Shown here: positions 25,988-35,338 of the stretch, in pieces | Numbering within the stretch: position 1 is the stretch's first letter | Layout of the letters: each line of letters starts with the position of its first letter | Source of the DNA: Candidatus Kuenenia stuttgartensis | Lineage (GTDB): Bacteria; Planctomycetota; Planctomycetia; Planctomycetales; Planctomycetaceae | Length of the DNA stretch: 63,751 nucleotides | Direction: 5' to 3' | Assembly: GCA_945904015.1 (NCBI GenBank) | Contig: CAMDPK010000020.1 | Span: 1 to 63,751, forward strand | The notes under the pieces: model-generated | The model's input: only the letters and a program-made list of their open reading frames with translations | Told to the model about the DNA's origin: nothing | Database searches by the model: none | Program-made: the position numbers and the translations under genes

Positions 25988-26749
25988 ATGCGCATCCGAT
26001 TGCTGGCCTCCACCACGGGGCCAACACCGACCTATCAATTCGCGATGTCCTACCTGATCAACGATTGCGTGGCGATCGACGCCGGAGCAATCGGCTTTGC
26101 TCCCCTCACGGTGCAGCGAGCCATCCAGCATGTGTTCCTGTCGCATGTGCATTTGGATCACATTGCCTCGTTGCCCATTTTCTTGGACAACGTCTACCAG
26201 CCAGGCCCCGAAGCCATCTCGCTGTACGCCGGACAACCGACGTGGGAGGCTCTGCAACAGCACGTTTTCAATGATGTCGTCTGGCCGGATTTCATCAGAC
26301 TGTCTGCGGCCGAATCCCCGTTCTTTCACTTCCAGCCGTTGTTCCCAGAGGCGGCCGTCAGTGCCGCCGGCCTGACGATTATTCCGGTCCCGCTCGATCA
26401 CGTTGTTTCGACCTTGGGATTCATCATCGACGATGGCCATGCTGCGGTCGCCATCGTGTCGGACACGTCGCCCACCCATCGCATTTGGGAGGTAGCGCGG
26501 ACCATTCCCCACCTCAAGGCCGTCTTCCTGGAGTCGAGTTTCCCAAGCTCCATGCAATGGCTCGCCGACAAGACCAATCACCTCACCGCCACAACCTTCG
26601 CATCCGAAGTGGCGAAGTCTGGACTCCGCGTCCCGTTTTACGCGATGCACATCAAACCGGCCTTCCAGGAAATCATCGTCGGCGAATTGCAGCGCCACGG
26701 TCTCGACAATCTGCACATTCTCGAACCCGATCGGGACTACGATTTCTAG
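25988..26749 (+). CDS. Class II cyclic-nucleotide phosphodiesterase-like metallohydrolase
   Basis: A 253-residue metallo-beta-lactamase-fold enzyme with the dinuclear metal motif HVHLDH (residues 53-58) and later ligands around [15 protein letters not shown] and FYAMHIKP. The [17 protein letters not shown] segment and the short length match class II cAMP phosphodiesterases (PDE1/CpdP type), which hydrolyse cAMP or cGMP. Position directly after the cyclase gene supports this: one gene makes, the next removes, the second messenger. The stop overlaps the end of gltD on the other strand by 4 bp. Another MBL activity cannot be excluded. Confidence 0.8.
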   Translation: MRIRLLASTTGPTPTYQFAMSYLINDCVAIDAGAIGFAPLTVQRAIQHVFLSHVHLDHIASLPIFLDNVYQPGPEAISLYAGQPTWEALQQHVFNDVVWPDFIRLSAAESPFFHFQPLFPEAAVSAAGLTIIPVPLDHVVSTLGFIIDDGHAAVAIVSDTSPTHRIWEVARTIPHLKAVFLESSFPSSMQWLADKTNHLTATTFASEVAKSGLRVPFYAMHIKPAFQEIIVGELQRHGLDNLHILEPDRDYDF

Positions 26750-28230
26750 GGCAACTGTGTGCTGCCCATCAGGAATCGGTCGCACTCGCGAGCGCATTCG
26801 CGGCCTTCGTTGATCGCCCAGACGATCAAGCTCTGACCGCGGCGGCAATCGCCCGAAGCGAACACGCCGGGGATGCTCGTCGCGTACTTGCCGTAGTCAG
26901 CCTTGAAGTTCGAGCGCGGGTCCAGTGCGATCCCAAGCTGATCGGCCAGCAGCGTCTCTGGTCCGAGAAAGCCCAGCGCGAGGAACACCAGGTCGCATTC
27001 CAATTCCACTTCCGAGCCTTCGACTCGGCTGAACGGCGCGCCGCCCTTCACCGGCTTGGACCAGTCGACTTTGACCGCCGTCAGCGACTTGAGGTTGCCA
27101 TTCGCATCGCCGTTGAAACGCACCGTGTCGATCGAAAACGTGCGCGGGTCGGCTCCGAAGACCGCCGCCGCTTCGGCGTGTCCGTAGTCGATGCGGAAAA
27201 TGCGCGGCCATTGTGGCCACGGATTGTTTCCGGCTCGCTCGTCCGGAGGTTGCGGGACGATTTCAAAATTCAGCAGGCTCGAACAACCCTGCCGCATCGA
27301 CGTGCCAAGGCAATCGTTGCCCGTGTCGCCGCCGCCGATGACGATGACTTTCTTCCCTTCGGCATTGAGGAACTTGCCGTCCCGATGATCGGAGTCCAGC
27401 AGGCTCTTCGTGTTGCCGTGCAGGAACTCCATCGCGAATTGCACCCCTTTGAGGTCTCGGCCAGGGATCGGCAGATCGCGCGGCTTGGTCGCTCCGGTCG
27501 CCAGCACGATCGCGTCGTTCTCTTCGCGGAGATGTACGGCGTCAATGTCTTTGCCAACTTCGCAGCTCGTCACAAACTTCACCCCTTCGTCGGCCATCAG
27601 GTTGACGCGTCGCTGGACGACCCACTTTTCAAGCTTCATGTTCGGGATGCCGTACATCAGCAGCCCGCCGATACGATCGGCTCGTTCGTAGACCGTGACT
27701 GTGTGGCCCGCTCGATTGAGCTGCTGCGCCGCCGCCAGCCCGGCTGGCCCCGATCCGATGACCGCGACTTTCTTGCCGGTGCGTTGCGTCGGAATCTGCG
27801 GCTTCACCCAACCTTCGTCGAAGCCTTTGTCGATGATCGCGCACTCGATGTTCTTGATCGTCACCGCCGGCGAAGTGATACCGAGCACACACGAACCTTC
27901 ACACGGAGCGGGACAGACTCGGCCCGTGAACTCCGGAAAGTTGTTCGTCTTGTGCAGCCGATCGAGAGCTTCTCGCCAGTGACCGCGAAAGATCAAATCG
28001 TTCCATTCCGGAATGAGATTGTTGACCGGACACCCCGAAGCCATGTTGCCAATCAAGCCGCCCGTGTGGCAGAACGGCACGCCGCAATCCATACAGCGAG
28101 CACCCTGCTTGCGCAGATCCTCCTCGAGCATGTGGTGATGAAACTCACGCCAATCCAAAATCCGCAACGCCGGATCCCGATCCGTCGGCAACTGCCGTTC
28201 GAACTCCATGAAGCCTGTCGGCTTACCCAT
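26746..28230 (-). CDS. gltD: Glutamate synthase small subunit
   Basis: The NADPH-oxidising beta subunit of glutamate synthase. N-terminal Cys-rich iron-sulfur segments CMDCGVPFC and GCPVNN plus CPAPCEGSC, an FAD-binding [10 protein letters not shown], and a second Rossmann motif GGGDTGNDC for NADPH are all present. The frame extends to GTG 28239, but ATG 28230 ([10 protein letters not shown]) is the usual GltD start and is preferred. It follows gltB on the same strand with an 89-bp gap, so gltBD is likely one transcription unit passing electrons from NADPH to the large subunit. Confidence 0.95.
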   Translation of the reverse strand: MGKPTGFMEFERQLPTDRDPALRILDWREFHHHMLEEDLRKQGARCMDCGVPFCHTGGLIGNMASGCPVNNLIPEWNDLIFRGHWREALDRLHKTNNFPEFTGRVCPAPCEGSCVLGITSPAVTIKNIECAIIDKGFDEGWVKPQIPTQRTGKKVAVIGSGPAGLAAAQQLNRAGHTVTVYERADRIGGLLMYGIPNMKLEKWVVQRRVNLMADEGVKFVTSCEVGKDIDAVHLREENDAIVLATGATKPRDLPIPGRDLKGVQFAMEFLHGNTKSLLDSDHRDGKFLNAEGKKVIVIGGGDTGNDCLGTSMRQGCSSLLNFEIVPQPPDERAGNNPWPQWPRIFRIDYGHAEAAAVFGADPRTFSIDTVRFNGDANGNLKSLTAVKVDWSKPVKGGAPFSRVEGSEVELECDLVFLALGFLGPETLLADQLGIALDPRSNFKADYGKYATSIPGVFASGDCRRGQSLIVWAINEGRECARECDRFLMGSTQLP

Positions 28231-28319
28231 CGCACTCACTCACTTTCTGTCGTACTTCGCTGTCTGTTTTCAATGAACGGCGACCACGCGGAATGGCGAG
28301 TCGCCGATGATTCTTGTGA

Positions 28320-31300
28320 CTAAATCTGCCCCGCTGCGGTCGCCACGACCTTGCCGGTTTTGGCCGGGCCTTCCTTCGCCATTTCGGCCAAGGCTCGCTT
28401 GTAGTCCACCGGCATGACCTTGTGGAAATGCGTCAGTTCGGTGGACCAGTTGGCGAGGATGCGCTTCGCGACTCCGCTGCCGGTGTACGTCGCGTGGTTG
28501 GTGACGAGCCGCTTGAGGTCAGCGATGTCCGCCTCGGCTTCGAGCTTTTCGAGTTCGATCATCTCCGGATTGCAGTTGGCTTTGAATTCGGCGTGCGGGT
28601 CGTAGACGTAGGCGATACCGCCGCTCATGCCGGCCGCGAAATTGCGGCCGGTCGGGCCGAGCACCACGGCTCGGCCGCCGGTCATGTATTCGAGGCCGTG
28701 ATCGCCGCAGCCTTCGACGACCGCTTCGGCTCCGCTGTTGCGGACGCAGAACCGCTCGGCCGCGACGCCGCAGAAGTACGCTTCGCCGGCGATCGCTCCG
28801 TACAACGCCACGTTGCCGAGGATGATGTTCTTGTCGCTCTCGAACGTCGCGGCCTTCGGCGGATAGATGATGACTCGGCCGCCGCTGAGTCCCTTGCCAA
28901 CGTAGTCGTTCGCGTCGCCATCGAGTTCCAGCGTCACGCCGCTCACGGCCCAGGCGCCGAAGCTTTGACCGGCGTGGCCGGTGAACTTCAGGTGGATCGT
29001 GTCGTCCGGCAAGCCCTTCGCTTTCCAGCGTTTGCTGACTTCGTGAGACAGTGTCGTGCCGGTGGCTCGGTCGGTGTTGACGATACGGAACTCCTTCCGC
29101 AGCTTCGTGCCGTTGTCGATCGAGTCGCGGAACGCGGGGATCAGCGTTGTCTGGTCGAGCGTGTATTCCAAACCGTGCTTCTGACCGATCGAGCAATATG
29201 TGCTGACGTCCGGCCGCGGCTTGGCGGCGGGGGTGAGGATCGGTGTGAGGTCGACCCCCTTCGCCTTCCAGTGCTTGATCGCGTCATCCGTTTCGAGCAG
29301 ATCGACTCGACCGACCAGTTCGTTGATCGTGCGAATGCCGAGCGAGGCCATGATCTCGCGGCACTCTTCGGCGACCATGAAGAAGTAGTTGATGACGTGC
29401 TCCGGCTGTCCGTTGAATTTCTCGCGGAGCTTCGGGTCTTGCGTCGCGATGCCGACCGGGCAGGTGTTGAGATGACACTTCCGCATCATGATGCAGCCCA
29501 GCACGATCAGCGGAGCGGTCGCGAAGCCGAACTCTTCGGCTCCCAACATGCAGGCGATCGCGATGTCGCGGCCGGTCTTCAACTGGCCGTCGGTCTGCAA
29601 GCGAACGCGGCTGCGGAGGTCGTTCATCACCAGCGTCTGGTGCGTCTCCGCGATGCCGAGTTCCCACGGCAGGCCGGCACTCTTGATCGACGTGAGCGGA
29701 CTCGCGCCCGTCCCCCCTTCGGTGCCGGCAATCGTGATGTTGTCCGCGTGACCCTTCGCGACTCCGGCCGCGATCGTGCCGACGCCCACTTCGCTGACCA
29801 GCTTCACGCTCACGCGAGCGGACGGGTTCGCGTTCTTCAGATCGAAGATGAGCTGCGCCAAATCTTCAATCGAATAAATGTCGTGATGCGGCGGCGGGCT
29901 GATGAGTCCGACCCCCGGCGTGCTGTGCCGAGTCGCCGCGATGATCTTATCGACCTTGTGGCCGGGGAGTTCGCCCCCTTCACCGGGCTTGGCCCCCTGA
30001 GCGATCTTGATCTGCAACTCGTCGGCGTTCGTGAGATACCAGCTCGACACACCGAACCGACCACTGGCGACTTGCTTGATCGCCGAGCGTTTCGAATCGC
30101 CATTTGGTTCGGGCGCGAAGCGTTTGTAGTCCTCGCCCCCTTCGCCGGTGTTGCTCTTGCCGCCGATGCGGTTCATCGCGACCGCCAGCGATTCGTGAGC
30201 GTCCGCCGAGATCGAGCCGTAACTCATCGCGCCGGTGCAGAAGCGTTTCACGAGTTCAGCCGCAGGCTCAACTTGATCCAACGGGATCGCCGTGAGGCCG
30301 GACTTGATCTTCAGCAGGCCGCGCAGAAAGCAGCCTTTGTGAGTCTCCACGTTGACGATGTCAGCGAACCGCTTGTACGACAGTTTGTCGCCGGATCGCG
30401 CGGCGTTCTGAATCTCGGCGATCGTGAACGGGTTCCAGGCGTGCTTCTCGCCGGTCTTCCGCCAGTGGAACTCGCCGGGGTTCGGCAGGACCGGCAACGC
30501 TTGCGAGTCGCGCGGCGGATAACCGACCTCGTGCCGCTGCATCGCCTCCTTGCCGAGCACCTCGAAGTCGACCCCCTTAATCCGGCTGGACGTCCCCGCG
30601 AAGCAGTAATCGACGACGCTCTCGTTCAAACCAAGTGCCTCGAAAATCTGAGCACCCTTGTACGACTGCAACGTCGAGATGCCCATCTTCCCCATCACCT
30701 TGAGCATCCCCTTCTCGACCGCCTTGCGATACGCGGCGACGATTTTCTCGTCGGTCCACTTGTCCTCAATCGTGCCGTCCTCGCGGCTTTGCCGGATCGC
30801 CTCGAAGGCGAGATATGGATTGATCGCGTCAGCGCCGTAGCCGGCCAGCAGGCAGTGATGATGCACCTCGCGAGCTTCGCCGGTCTCGACCACGATGCCG
30901 ATGCGCGTCCGCAGTTCGTGTCGCACGAGATGTTGATGCACCGCTCCGACCGCCAGCAGCGCACTGACCGGCACACGTTCCGGGCCGGTCATTCGGTCGG
31001 ACAGCACGATCAAGCTGAACCCGCTGTTGATCGCCTGTGTCGCTTCCTGGCAGATTCGTTCGAGGCACCAGCGCAAGCCAGGATCACCCTGCGAACGCGG
31101 GAACGTGATGTCGATCGTCTTCGTCTTCCAGTTGCGATAGCTCAGATGCCGGATCGCCGCCAGCTCTTCGTTGGTCAGAATCGGGTTCGGCACGACGAGC
31201 CGGTGACATTGCCGCTCGGTCGTGTCGAGCAAGTTCCCTTCCGGCCCGATGAAACATTCCAGCGACATGATGACTTCTTCGCGGATCGAATCGAGCGGCG

Positions 31301-32915
31301 GGTTCGTCACCTGCGCGAAGAGCTGCTTGAAGTAGTCGTAAATCAGCCGCGGCTGATCGCTGAGGCACGCCAGCGCCGCGTCGTTCCCCATCGAACCGAG
31401 CGGATCTTTCTTCGTCTCGATCATCGGGATGAGCATGAATTGCAGCGTCTCGGTCGTGTAACCGAACGCCTGCATCTGCTTGAGCAACGTCCCCTCGTCG
31501 TAGCGCGGCGGGACGTCCGACTTCGGTAATTCCGACAGGCGGATGCGTTGTCCCGACAGCCACTCGGAATACGGCCGCTTCGAGGCGACCGACATTTTGA
31601 GTTCTTCATCCGGGATCAACCGGCCTTGTTCGAAGTCCACAAGGAACATTTTGCCGGGCTGCAACCGCCCCTTGATTGCGATGTTCTCCGGAGGAATGTC
31701 GAGCACTCCGACCTCCGACGCCATCACAACCTTGTGGTCCTTCGTGACGTAGTAGCGGCTCGGCCGCAGCCCGTTGCGATCCAGCACGGCTCCGATGTAG
31801 TGCCCGTCGGTGAACGAGATCGACGCCGGCCCGTCCCACGGTTCCTGCAACGCCGAGAAGTATTCGTAGAACGACCGCTTCTCTTCCGACATCGCGTGAT
31901 GATTCTGCCACGCCTCCGGGATCATCATCATCACCGCTTCGGGGAGCGATCGCCCGGCGTGATACAGCAACTCCAGCGAGTTGTCGAAGTTGCCGGAGTC
32001 GGAACAGTGCGCCTCGCAAATCGGAAACAGTTTTGGCAGATCGCTGCCGAACAGCTCCGACTGCATCACCCCCTGCCGAGCGTTCATCCAGTTGACGTTG
32101 CCGCGAAGCGTGTTGATCTCGCCGTTGTGAGCCATGAAGCGACATGGCTGAGCACGATCCCAGCTCGGAAACGTGTTGGTCGAGAACCGCGAGTGAATCA
32201 TCGCCAGATGGCTCTTGTAATCCGGGTCGCGCAGGTCCGCGAAATACGGCATGACCTGCGACGGCATCAGCATCCCCTTGTAGATGATGATCCGCGTCGA
32301 CAACGAGCAGATGTAAAACAACAACGCCTGCGACAGCTTCGATTCGTCGCGCAGCCGATGGCTGGCCACCTTGCGGATGACGAACAACTGCCGATCAAAC
32401 GCCGTCTGATCAAGCCCCTCTTTCGCGCCGATGACGACCATTTCCATCGCCGGTTCACGCGACCGCGCCGACGGCCCGATGTCCGCCGCCTCCGCGCTCG
32501 TCGGCACCGCGCGCCAGCCAATCAGCGTTTGACCTTGCTCGGCGATGATCTTGTTGACAGTCTGCTTGCAGGTCTCGCGTTCCTGCGGATCCGTCGGCAA
32601 AAAGACGATGCCCGCTCCGTAACGCCCACGCGGAGGCAGCGTCGCTTTGAGTTCGTTCTTCGCGACCTTCTCCAAGAACTCGTACGGCAGCGCCGTGAGA
32701 ATGCCGGCCCCGTCGCCGGTGTTTTCTTCGCAGCCGCAGGCTCCACGGTGAGTCATGCGTTTGAGCATCTCGTCCGCGTCATCCACGATCTGCCGAGACC
32801 GCTCCCCCTTGATGTGCGCGACGAAGCCGACGCCGCAGGCATCGTGCTCAAAGGCAGGGTCGTACAGGCCTTGTTTCTTCGGCCAACCGTTGCTGTGAAG
32901 TTGTAGTTGAGTCAT
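28320..32915 (-). CDS. gltB: Glutamate synthase large subunit
   Basis: The alpha subunit, about 1,531 residues, the usual length. It converts 2-oxoglutarate and glutamine to two glutamates. Cys27 (HDACGVGF) becomes the N-terminal nucleophile of the class II glutamine amidotransferase after removal of a 26-residue propeptide. The central FMN domain carries TGEGGED and KPGEGGELPG, the 3Fe-4S cysteines are in CHLNTCPVGIATQDP, and the C-terminal GXGXG helix domain has repeated GG.V.V.GP segments. ATG 32915 has AAGAG about 9 bases upstream and is preferred to ATG 32924. A LysR regulator lies directly upstream on the same strand. Confidence 0.96.
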   Translation of the reverse strand: MTQLQLHSNGWPKKQGLYDPAFEHDACGVGFVAHIKGERSRQIVDDADEMLKRMTHRGACGCEENTGDGAGILTALPYEFLEKVAKNELKATLPPRGRYGAGIVFLPTDPQERETCKQTVNKIIAEQGQTLIGWRAVPTSAEAADIGPSARSREPAMEMVVIGAKEGLDQTAFDRQLFVIRKVASHRLRDESKLSQALLFYICSLSTRIIIYKGMLMPSQVMPYFADLRDPDYKSHLAMIHSRFSTNTFPSWDRAQPCRFMAHNGEINTLRGNVNWMNARQGVMQSELFGSDLPKLFPICEAHCSDSGNFDNSLELLYHAGRSLPEAVMMMIPEAWQNHHAMSEEKRSFYEYFSALQEPWDGPASISFTDGHYIGAVLDRNGLRPSRYYVTKDHKVVMASEVGVLDIPPENIAIKGRLQPGKMFLVDFEQGRLIPDEELKMSVASKRPYSEWLSGQRIRLSELPKSDVPPRYDEGTLLKQMQAFGYTTETLQFMLIPMIETKKDPLGSMGNDAALACLSDQPRLIYDYFKQLFAQVTNPPLDSIREEVIMSLECFIGPEGNLLDTTERQCHRLVVPNPILTNEELAAIRHLSYRNWKTKTIDITFPRSQGDPGLRWCLERICQEATQAINSGFSLIVLSDRMTGPERVPVSALLAVGAVHQHLVRHELRTRIGIVVETGEAREVHHHCLLAGYGADAINPYLAFEAIRQSREDGTIEDKWTDEKIVAAYRKAVEKGMLKVMGKMGISTLQSYKGAQIFEALGLNESVVDYCFAGTSSRIKGVDFEVLGKEAMQRHEVGYPPRDSQALPVLPNPGEFHWRKTGEKHAWNPFTIAEIQNAARSGDKLSYKRFADIVNVETHKGCFLRGLLKIKSGLTAIPLDQVEPAAELVKRFCTGAMSYGSISADAHESLAVAMNRIGGKSNTGEGGEDYKRFAPEPNGDSKRSAIKQVASGRFGVSSWYLTNADELQIKIAQGAKPGEGGELPGHKVDKIIAATRHSTPGVGLISPPPHHDIYSIEDLAQLIFDLKNANPSARVSVKLVSEVGVGTIAAGVAKGHADNITIAGTEGGTGASPLTSIKSAGLPWELGIAETHQTLVMNDLRSRVRLQTDGQLKTGRDIAIACMLGAEEFGFATAPLIVLGCIMMRKCHLNTCPVGIATQDPKLREKFNGQPEHVINYFFMVAEECREIMASLGIRTINELVGRVDLLETDDAIKHWKAKGVDLTPILTPAAKPRPDVSTYCSIGQKHGLEYTLDQTTLIPAFRDSIDNGTKLRKEFRIVNTDRATGTTLSHEVSKRWKAKGLPDDTIHLKFTGHAGQSFGAWAVSGVTLELDGDANDYVGKGLSGGRVIIYPPKAATFESDKNIILGNVALYGAIAGEAYFCGVAAERFCVRNSGAEAVVEGCGDHGLEYMTGGRAVVLGPTGRNFAAGMSGGIAYVYDPHAEFKANCNPEMIELEKLEAEADIADLKRLVTNHATYTGSGVAKRILANWSTELTHFHKVMPVDYKRALAEMAKEGPAKTGKVVATAAGQI

Positions 32916-32938
32916 CTCGATCATCTCTTGTTTTGAAA

Positions 32939-33017
32939 CGCAGCTTTTGCAGATTGTCGCAGAGGAGAAGGCAGCATTGACCTTTTGCCTCTGCGATAAT
33001 CTGCGTTATCTGCGCTG
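32939..33017. repeat. Inverted CGCAGAT-type repeat between gltB and the LysR gene
   Basis: GCAGATTGTCGCAGAGG (about 32950) faces its inverse CCTCTGCGATAATCTGC (about 32987). The right arm continues into the last codons of the LysR gene, supplying QRR and its TAA stop. It is the only DNA between lysR and gltB, so it may also affect readthrough. Confidence 0.75.
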
Positions 33018-34004
33018 AACCTCTTCTTCATTTCTTGATGCCATCACCCGCCGCGCCATGCGAGAGCGACCGTTCTTGTGGCCGTTGGCTCGATCGACCG
33101 GCGGCAGCGATTCGACCGGTGCCTTGAGCAACTCTTTGAACTTGCTCGCTGCCGTGGACAGCGTCTTGTTGCGGCGGTGGATCACTCCGATGGAGCGATG
33201 CCACGCGACATCTTTGAGGTGCAGCGCGACCAGCGTTCCGGCATCGACTTCGCGTTGCACGGTCGGCTCCGGCAGAATCGAAACTCCGGAACCGATCTCG
33301 ACCGCACGCTTGATGTTCTCGATGTTGTCGAACGAGTGGACGGCGTTGACCGCGACCTTCTCCCCCTTGAGCCAGCGATCGATCTGGCGGCGAATTTTCA
33401 ACTCCTCGGTGAAGCACACAAAGTCCTCGCCTGCGAGCGATTGAACCGAGACGCCGGATTGCTCGCGGCCCTCATCGACCAATTTGTGATCGGGCGGCAC
33501 GACCAGCACCATCGGCTGCTGCTGCCACTCCTGAGCCGTGAACTCGCCCCCCTCTTTCGGGAACGAGACCAATCCCAAGTCCGCCTCGTCGGCCGAGACG
33601 CGACGGTAAACCTCGTCGGGATGCAGATAGTCGATCCGCAATTCGACGTCGGGAAACAGTTCTCGAAAGCGAACGACGTAACGATCCATCTCCGACAACC
33701 CGACCGAATAAATTGCCGCGATGCGAACCCGGCCGACGACCTTGTCGACCATCTTGCGGACTCGGTCTTCAAGTTCGCGGTACTCGTCAAGCAACGTCCG
33801 ACAACCGTCGTGATAAACGACTCCGGCCGGAGTCAGTTCGAACGGCCGTTTGCCACGGTCGATCAATTGCACGCCCAGCCGCTTCTCCAGCGAAGCGATC
33901 GACTGGCTGACCGACGACTGCGTGACATCTCGCTCGGACGCGGCCTTCGAGAAACTGCGCAGCGCGACCACGTCGCAAAACAGCTCAACGGTACGCAGCG
34001 GCAT
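33006..34004 (-). CDS. LysR-family regulator, probably of gltBD
   Basis: A 332-residue LTTR. The winged helix-turn-helix occupies residues 5-62 (RTVELFCDVVALRSFSKAAS, TQSSVSQSIASLEKRLG). The substrate-binding domain spans about 90-300. The C-terminal tail after about 300 (ANGHKNGRSRMARRV) is basic and poorly conserved, and its last residues and stop come from repeat DNA. Immediate position upstream of gltB on the same strand suggests a GltC-like activator of glutamate synthase genes, though LysR genes are usually divergent from their target. Target and ligand are inferred. Confidence 0.88.
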   Translation of the reverse strand: MPLRTVELFCDVVALRSFSKAASERDVTQSSVSQSIASLEKRLGVQLIDRGKRPFELTPAGVVYHDGCRTLLDEYRELEDRVRKMVDKVVGRVRIAAIYSVGLSEMDRYVVRFRELFPDVELRIDYLHPDEVYRRVSADEADLGLVSFPKEGGEFTAQEWQQQPMVLVVPPDHKLVDEGREQSGVSVQSLAGEDFVCFTEELKIRRQIDRWLKGEKVAVNAVHSFDNIENIKRAVEIGSGVSILPEPTVQREVDAGTLVALHLKDVAWHRSIGVIHRRNKTLSTAASKFKELLKAPVESLPPVDRANGHKNGRSRMARRVMASRNEEEVQRR

Positions 34005-34190
34005 GAGAACTCAACCTGCTCGCCGACACGAGCTAAAATCAGATTCACTAATACAGCATCCTGCCGCCCATAATTCCAGAGCGGCAAATTACCCCACGTT
34101 TCCGGCATCGTCAAGAAACTGACCACGATCCGAACGCAAATCGTCATCCGGGAAACGCTGCGAACATCACGAGCGATCCGTCAACTCGGT

Positions 34191-34514
34191 TCACGACTTC
34201 GGAGATCGCCACACGGTCATGGCAAACGCAGGAGCATCGGAGTTCTTCAGCGGAAACGAACTCACGCGGCGGCAGTGCATGATGTCGCCGAGCACGTCGC
34301 CAGCGATCAGCGTCAGCACTTCGGGAGTCAATCGCGGATCGGGATATCGCACGCGAATCGACTCCAGCCATGCAGCCATTTCCACCCGGAGTGGATCGGG
34401 CTTGGGAGCCTCGGTTGGCGACTTCGGATCGTCGGCCAACGCGACCGCGGCAACCGGCAGTCCTACGGCTGCAGCGGCCACAGATTTCGCAAATCCTCGA
34501 CGAGAAATCGACAT
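34191..34514 (-). CDS. Small Tat-signal hypothetical protein
   Basis: A 107-residue protein starting MSISRRGFAKSVAAAAVGLP, a clear twin-arginine signal with hydrophobic core and AVALA-D cleavage-like site near residue 27. The mature part of about 80 residues is short (RVEMAAWLESIRVRYPDPRL, LTLIAGDVLGDIM) and matches no family I know. It lies alone between the LysR gene and a repeat. The signal is convincing, the function unknown. The ribosome-binding site is weak. Confidence 0.6.
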   Translation of the reverse strand: MSISRRGFAKSVAAAAVGLPVAAVALADDPKSPTEAPKPDPLRVEMAAWLESIRVRYPDPRLTPEVLTLIAGDVLGDIMHCRRVSSFPLKNSDAPAFAMTVWRSPKS

Positions 34515-34655
34515 GCGACGGACTCACAGTTTCGGGACCACTCAACCGACAATCGCAGGCTATTTCATCGGCGATGACCGCACAACTCTCTGTCGGCAGC
34601 GCGACGAAGTGTTGCTGGAATTCCCGCAGATCGAGCATTAGGCTCCCTGCCCTTC

Positions 34656-34737
34656 GTAGGTCAGCCTTTCCAGTCTGACCCGATCGCACGGTTGACGTGA
34701 TTTGCCAATTCGGGTCAGGCTAAAAAGCCTGACCTAC
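34656..34737. repeat. GTAG-headed hairpin pair, GGTCAG family
   Basis: Left arm is GTAG plus GTCAG..CTGACC; right arm, read inverted, is GTAG plus GGTCAGGC-tttttA-GCCTGACC. Lies between the small Tat protein gene and the PH-like gene. No gene in it. Confidence 0.88.
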
Positions 34738-34764
34738 CTTGAATCCCCCCGGAAATGTGACGAG

Positions 34765-35265
34765 ATGTCAAACTTGAAGTCGCAAGCGATTGCTGGTGTG
34801 GCCGCCGGTTCTGAGACGCAATTGATGACCAAGTGGCCGTCGATTGCCGCGTTGGGAATGGGCCGATTCCTCGGCCAGTTGATGGCCAGCGTTCCCATCC
34901 GATTCTTACTGGCATTGCCGATCGGTGCGCCGATTGGAGTGCTGCTGTACTTCATTCAAAAGGTGACCGGCGAGCGATTCACGATCACGAACAAGTCGGT
35001 CCAGCGTTGGACCGGCTTGGGTGGCCGCATGATTCAACGGATCGAATTGAGCGACATCGCCAACATCGAAGTCCGCCAACAATCCGGGCAAGAGTTCTTC
35101 CACGCTTCGGACTTGCTGCTGCTCAACGCCAAGGGTGACGTCGTGATGCGGCTGGATGGCCTACCGCACGCCGAGATTTTCCGTGAGAACATCACCAAGG
35201 CTCGCGAGGCGAGCGGTCGCACGCAGGATTCGCTCAACACGATCAAGGCTCGGCACACGGCCTAA
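34765..35265 (+). CDS. PH-like-domain membrane protein
   Basis: A 166-residue protein with one or two hydrophobic segments around 45-65 (IRFLLALPIGAPIGVLLYFI), followed by a bacterial PH-like domain (about 70-145: GERFTITNKSVQRWTG, IELSDIANIEVRQQSG, LLLLNAKGDVVMRLDGLPHA). This membrane-anchor plus PH layout recalls YdbS/YdbT-like proteins of unknown role. ATG 34765 is chosen because the frame upstream runs into the repeat at 34656-34737. The gene stands alone, with a hairpin repeat on each side. Confidence 0.7.
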   Translation: MSNLKSQAIAGVAAGSETQLMTKWPSIAALGMGRFLGQLMASVPIRFLLALPIGAPIGVLLYFIQKVTGERFTITNKSVQRWTGLGGRMIQRIELSDIANIEVRQQSGQEFFHASDLLLLNAKGDVVMRLDGLPHAEIFRENITKAREASGRTQDSLNTIKARHTA

Positions 35266-35280
35266 CCATAGGCCGAAACC

Positions 35281-35338
35281 AGCACGACGCGCAAGCGAGT
35301 GGTTCCTCAAAACATCACTCGCTTGCGCGTCGTGCTAC
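35281..35338. repeat. TAGCACGAC hairpin pair between PH-like and rhomboid genes
   Basis: Arms 35281-35301 and 35316-35336 are perfect 21-bp inverted copies (AGCACGACGCGCAAGCGAGT...). The right edge, read inverted, is GTAGCACGAC and supplies the TAG stop of the rhomboid gene. Second copy at 56937-56992 does the same for prpC. Confidence 0.92.

Noticed and set aside
25988..26749. Ribonuclease Z or glyoxalase II as the identity of the MBL-fold enzyme
   Set aside because: Length, the HVHLDH motif and the position after a cyclase fit class II phosphodiesterase better; kept as an alternative only.
28422..31529. A 1,035-codon open frame on the plus strand opposite gltB
   Set aside because: It is the antisense shadow of a certain gene in high-GC DNA; its residues are Arg/Asp/Val-rich with no recognisable domain.
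34219..34641. A 140-codon plus-strand frame opposite the small Tat protein gene
   Set aside because: The minus frame has a clear Tat signal; the plus frame has no recognisable features and is taken as its shadow.
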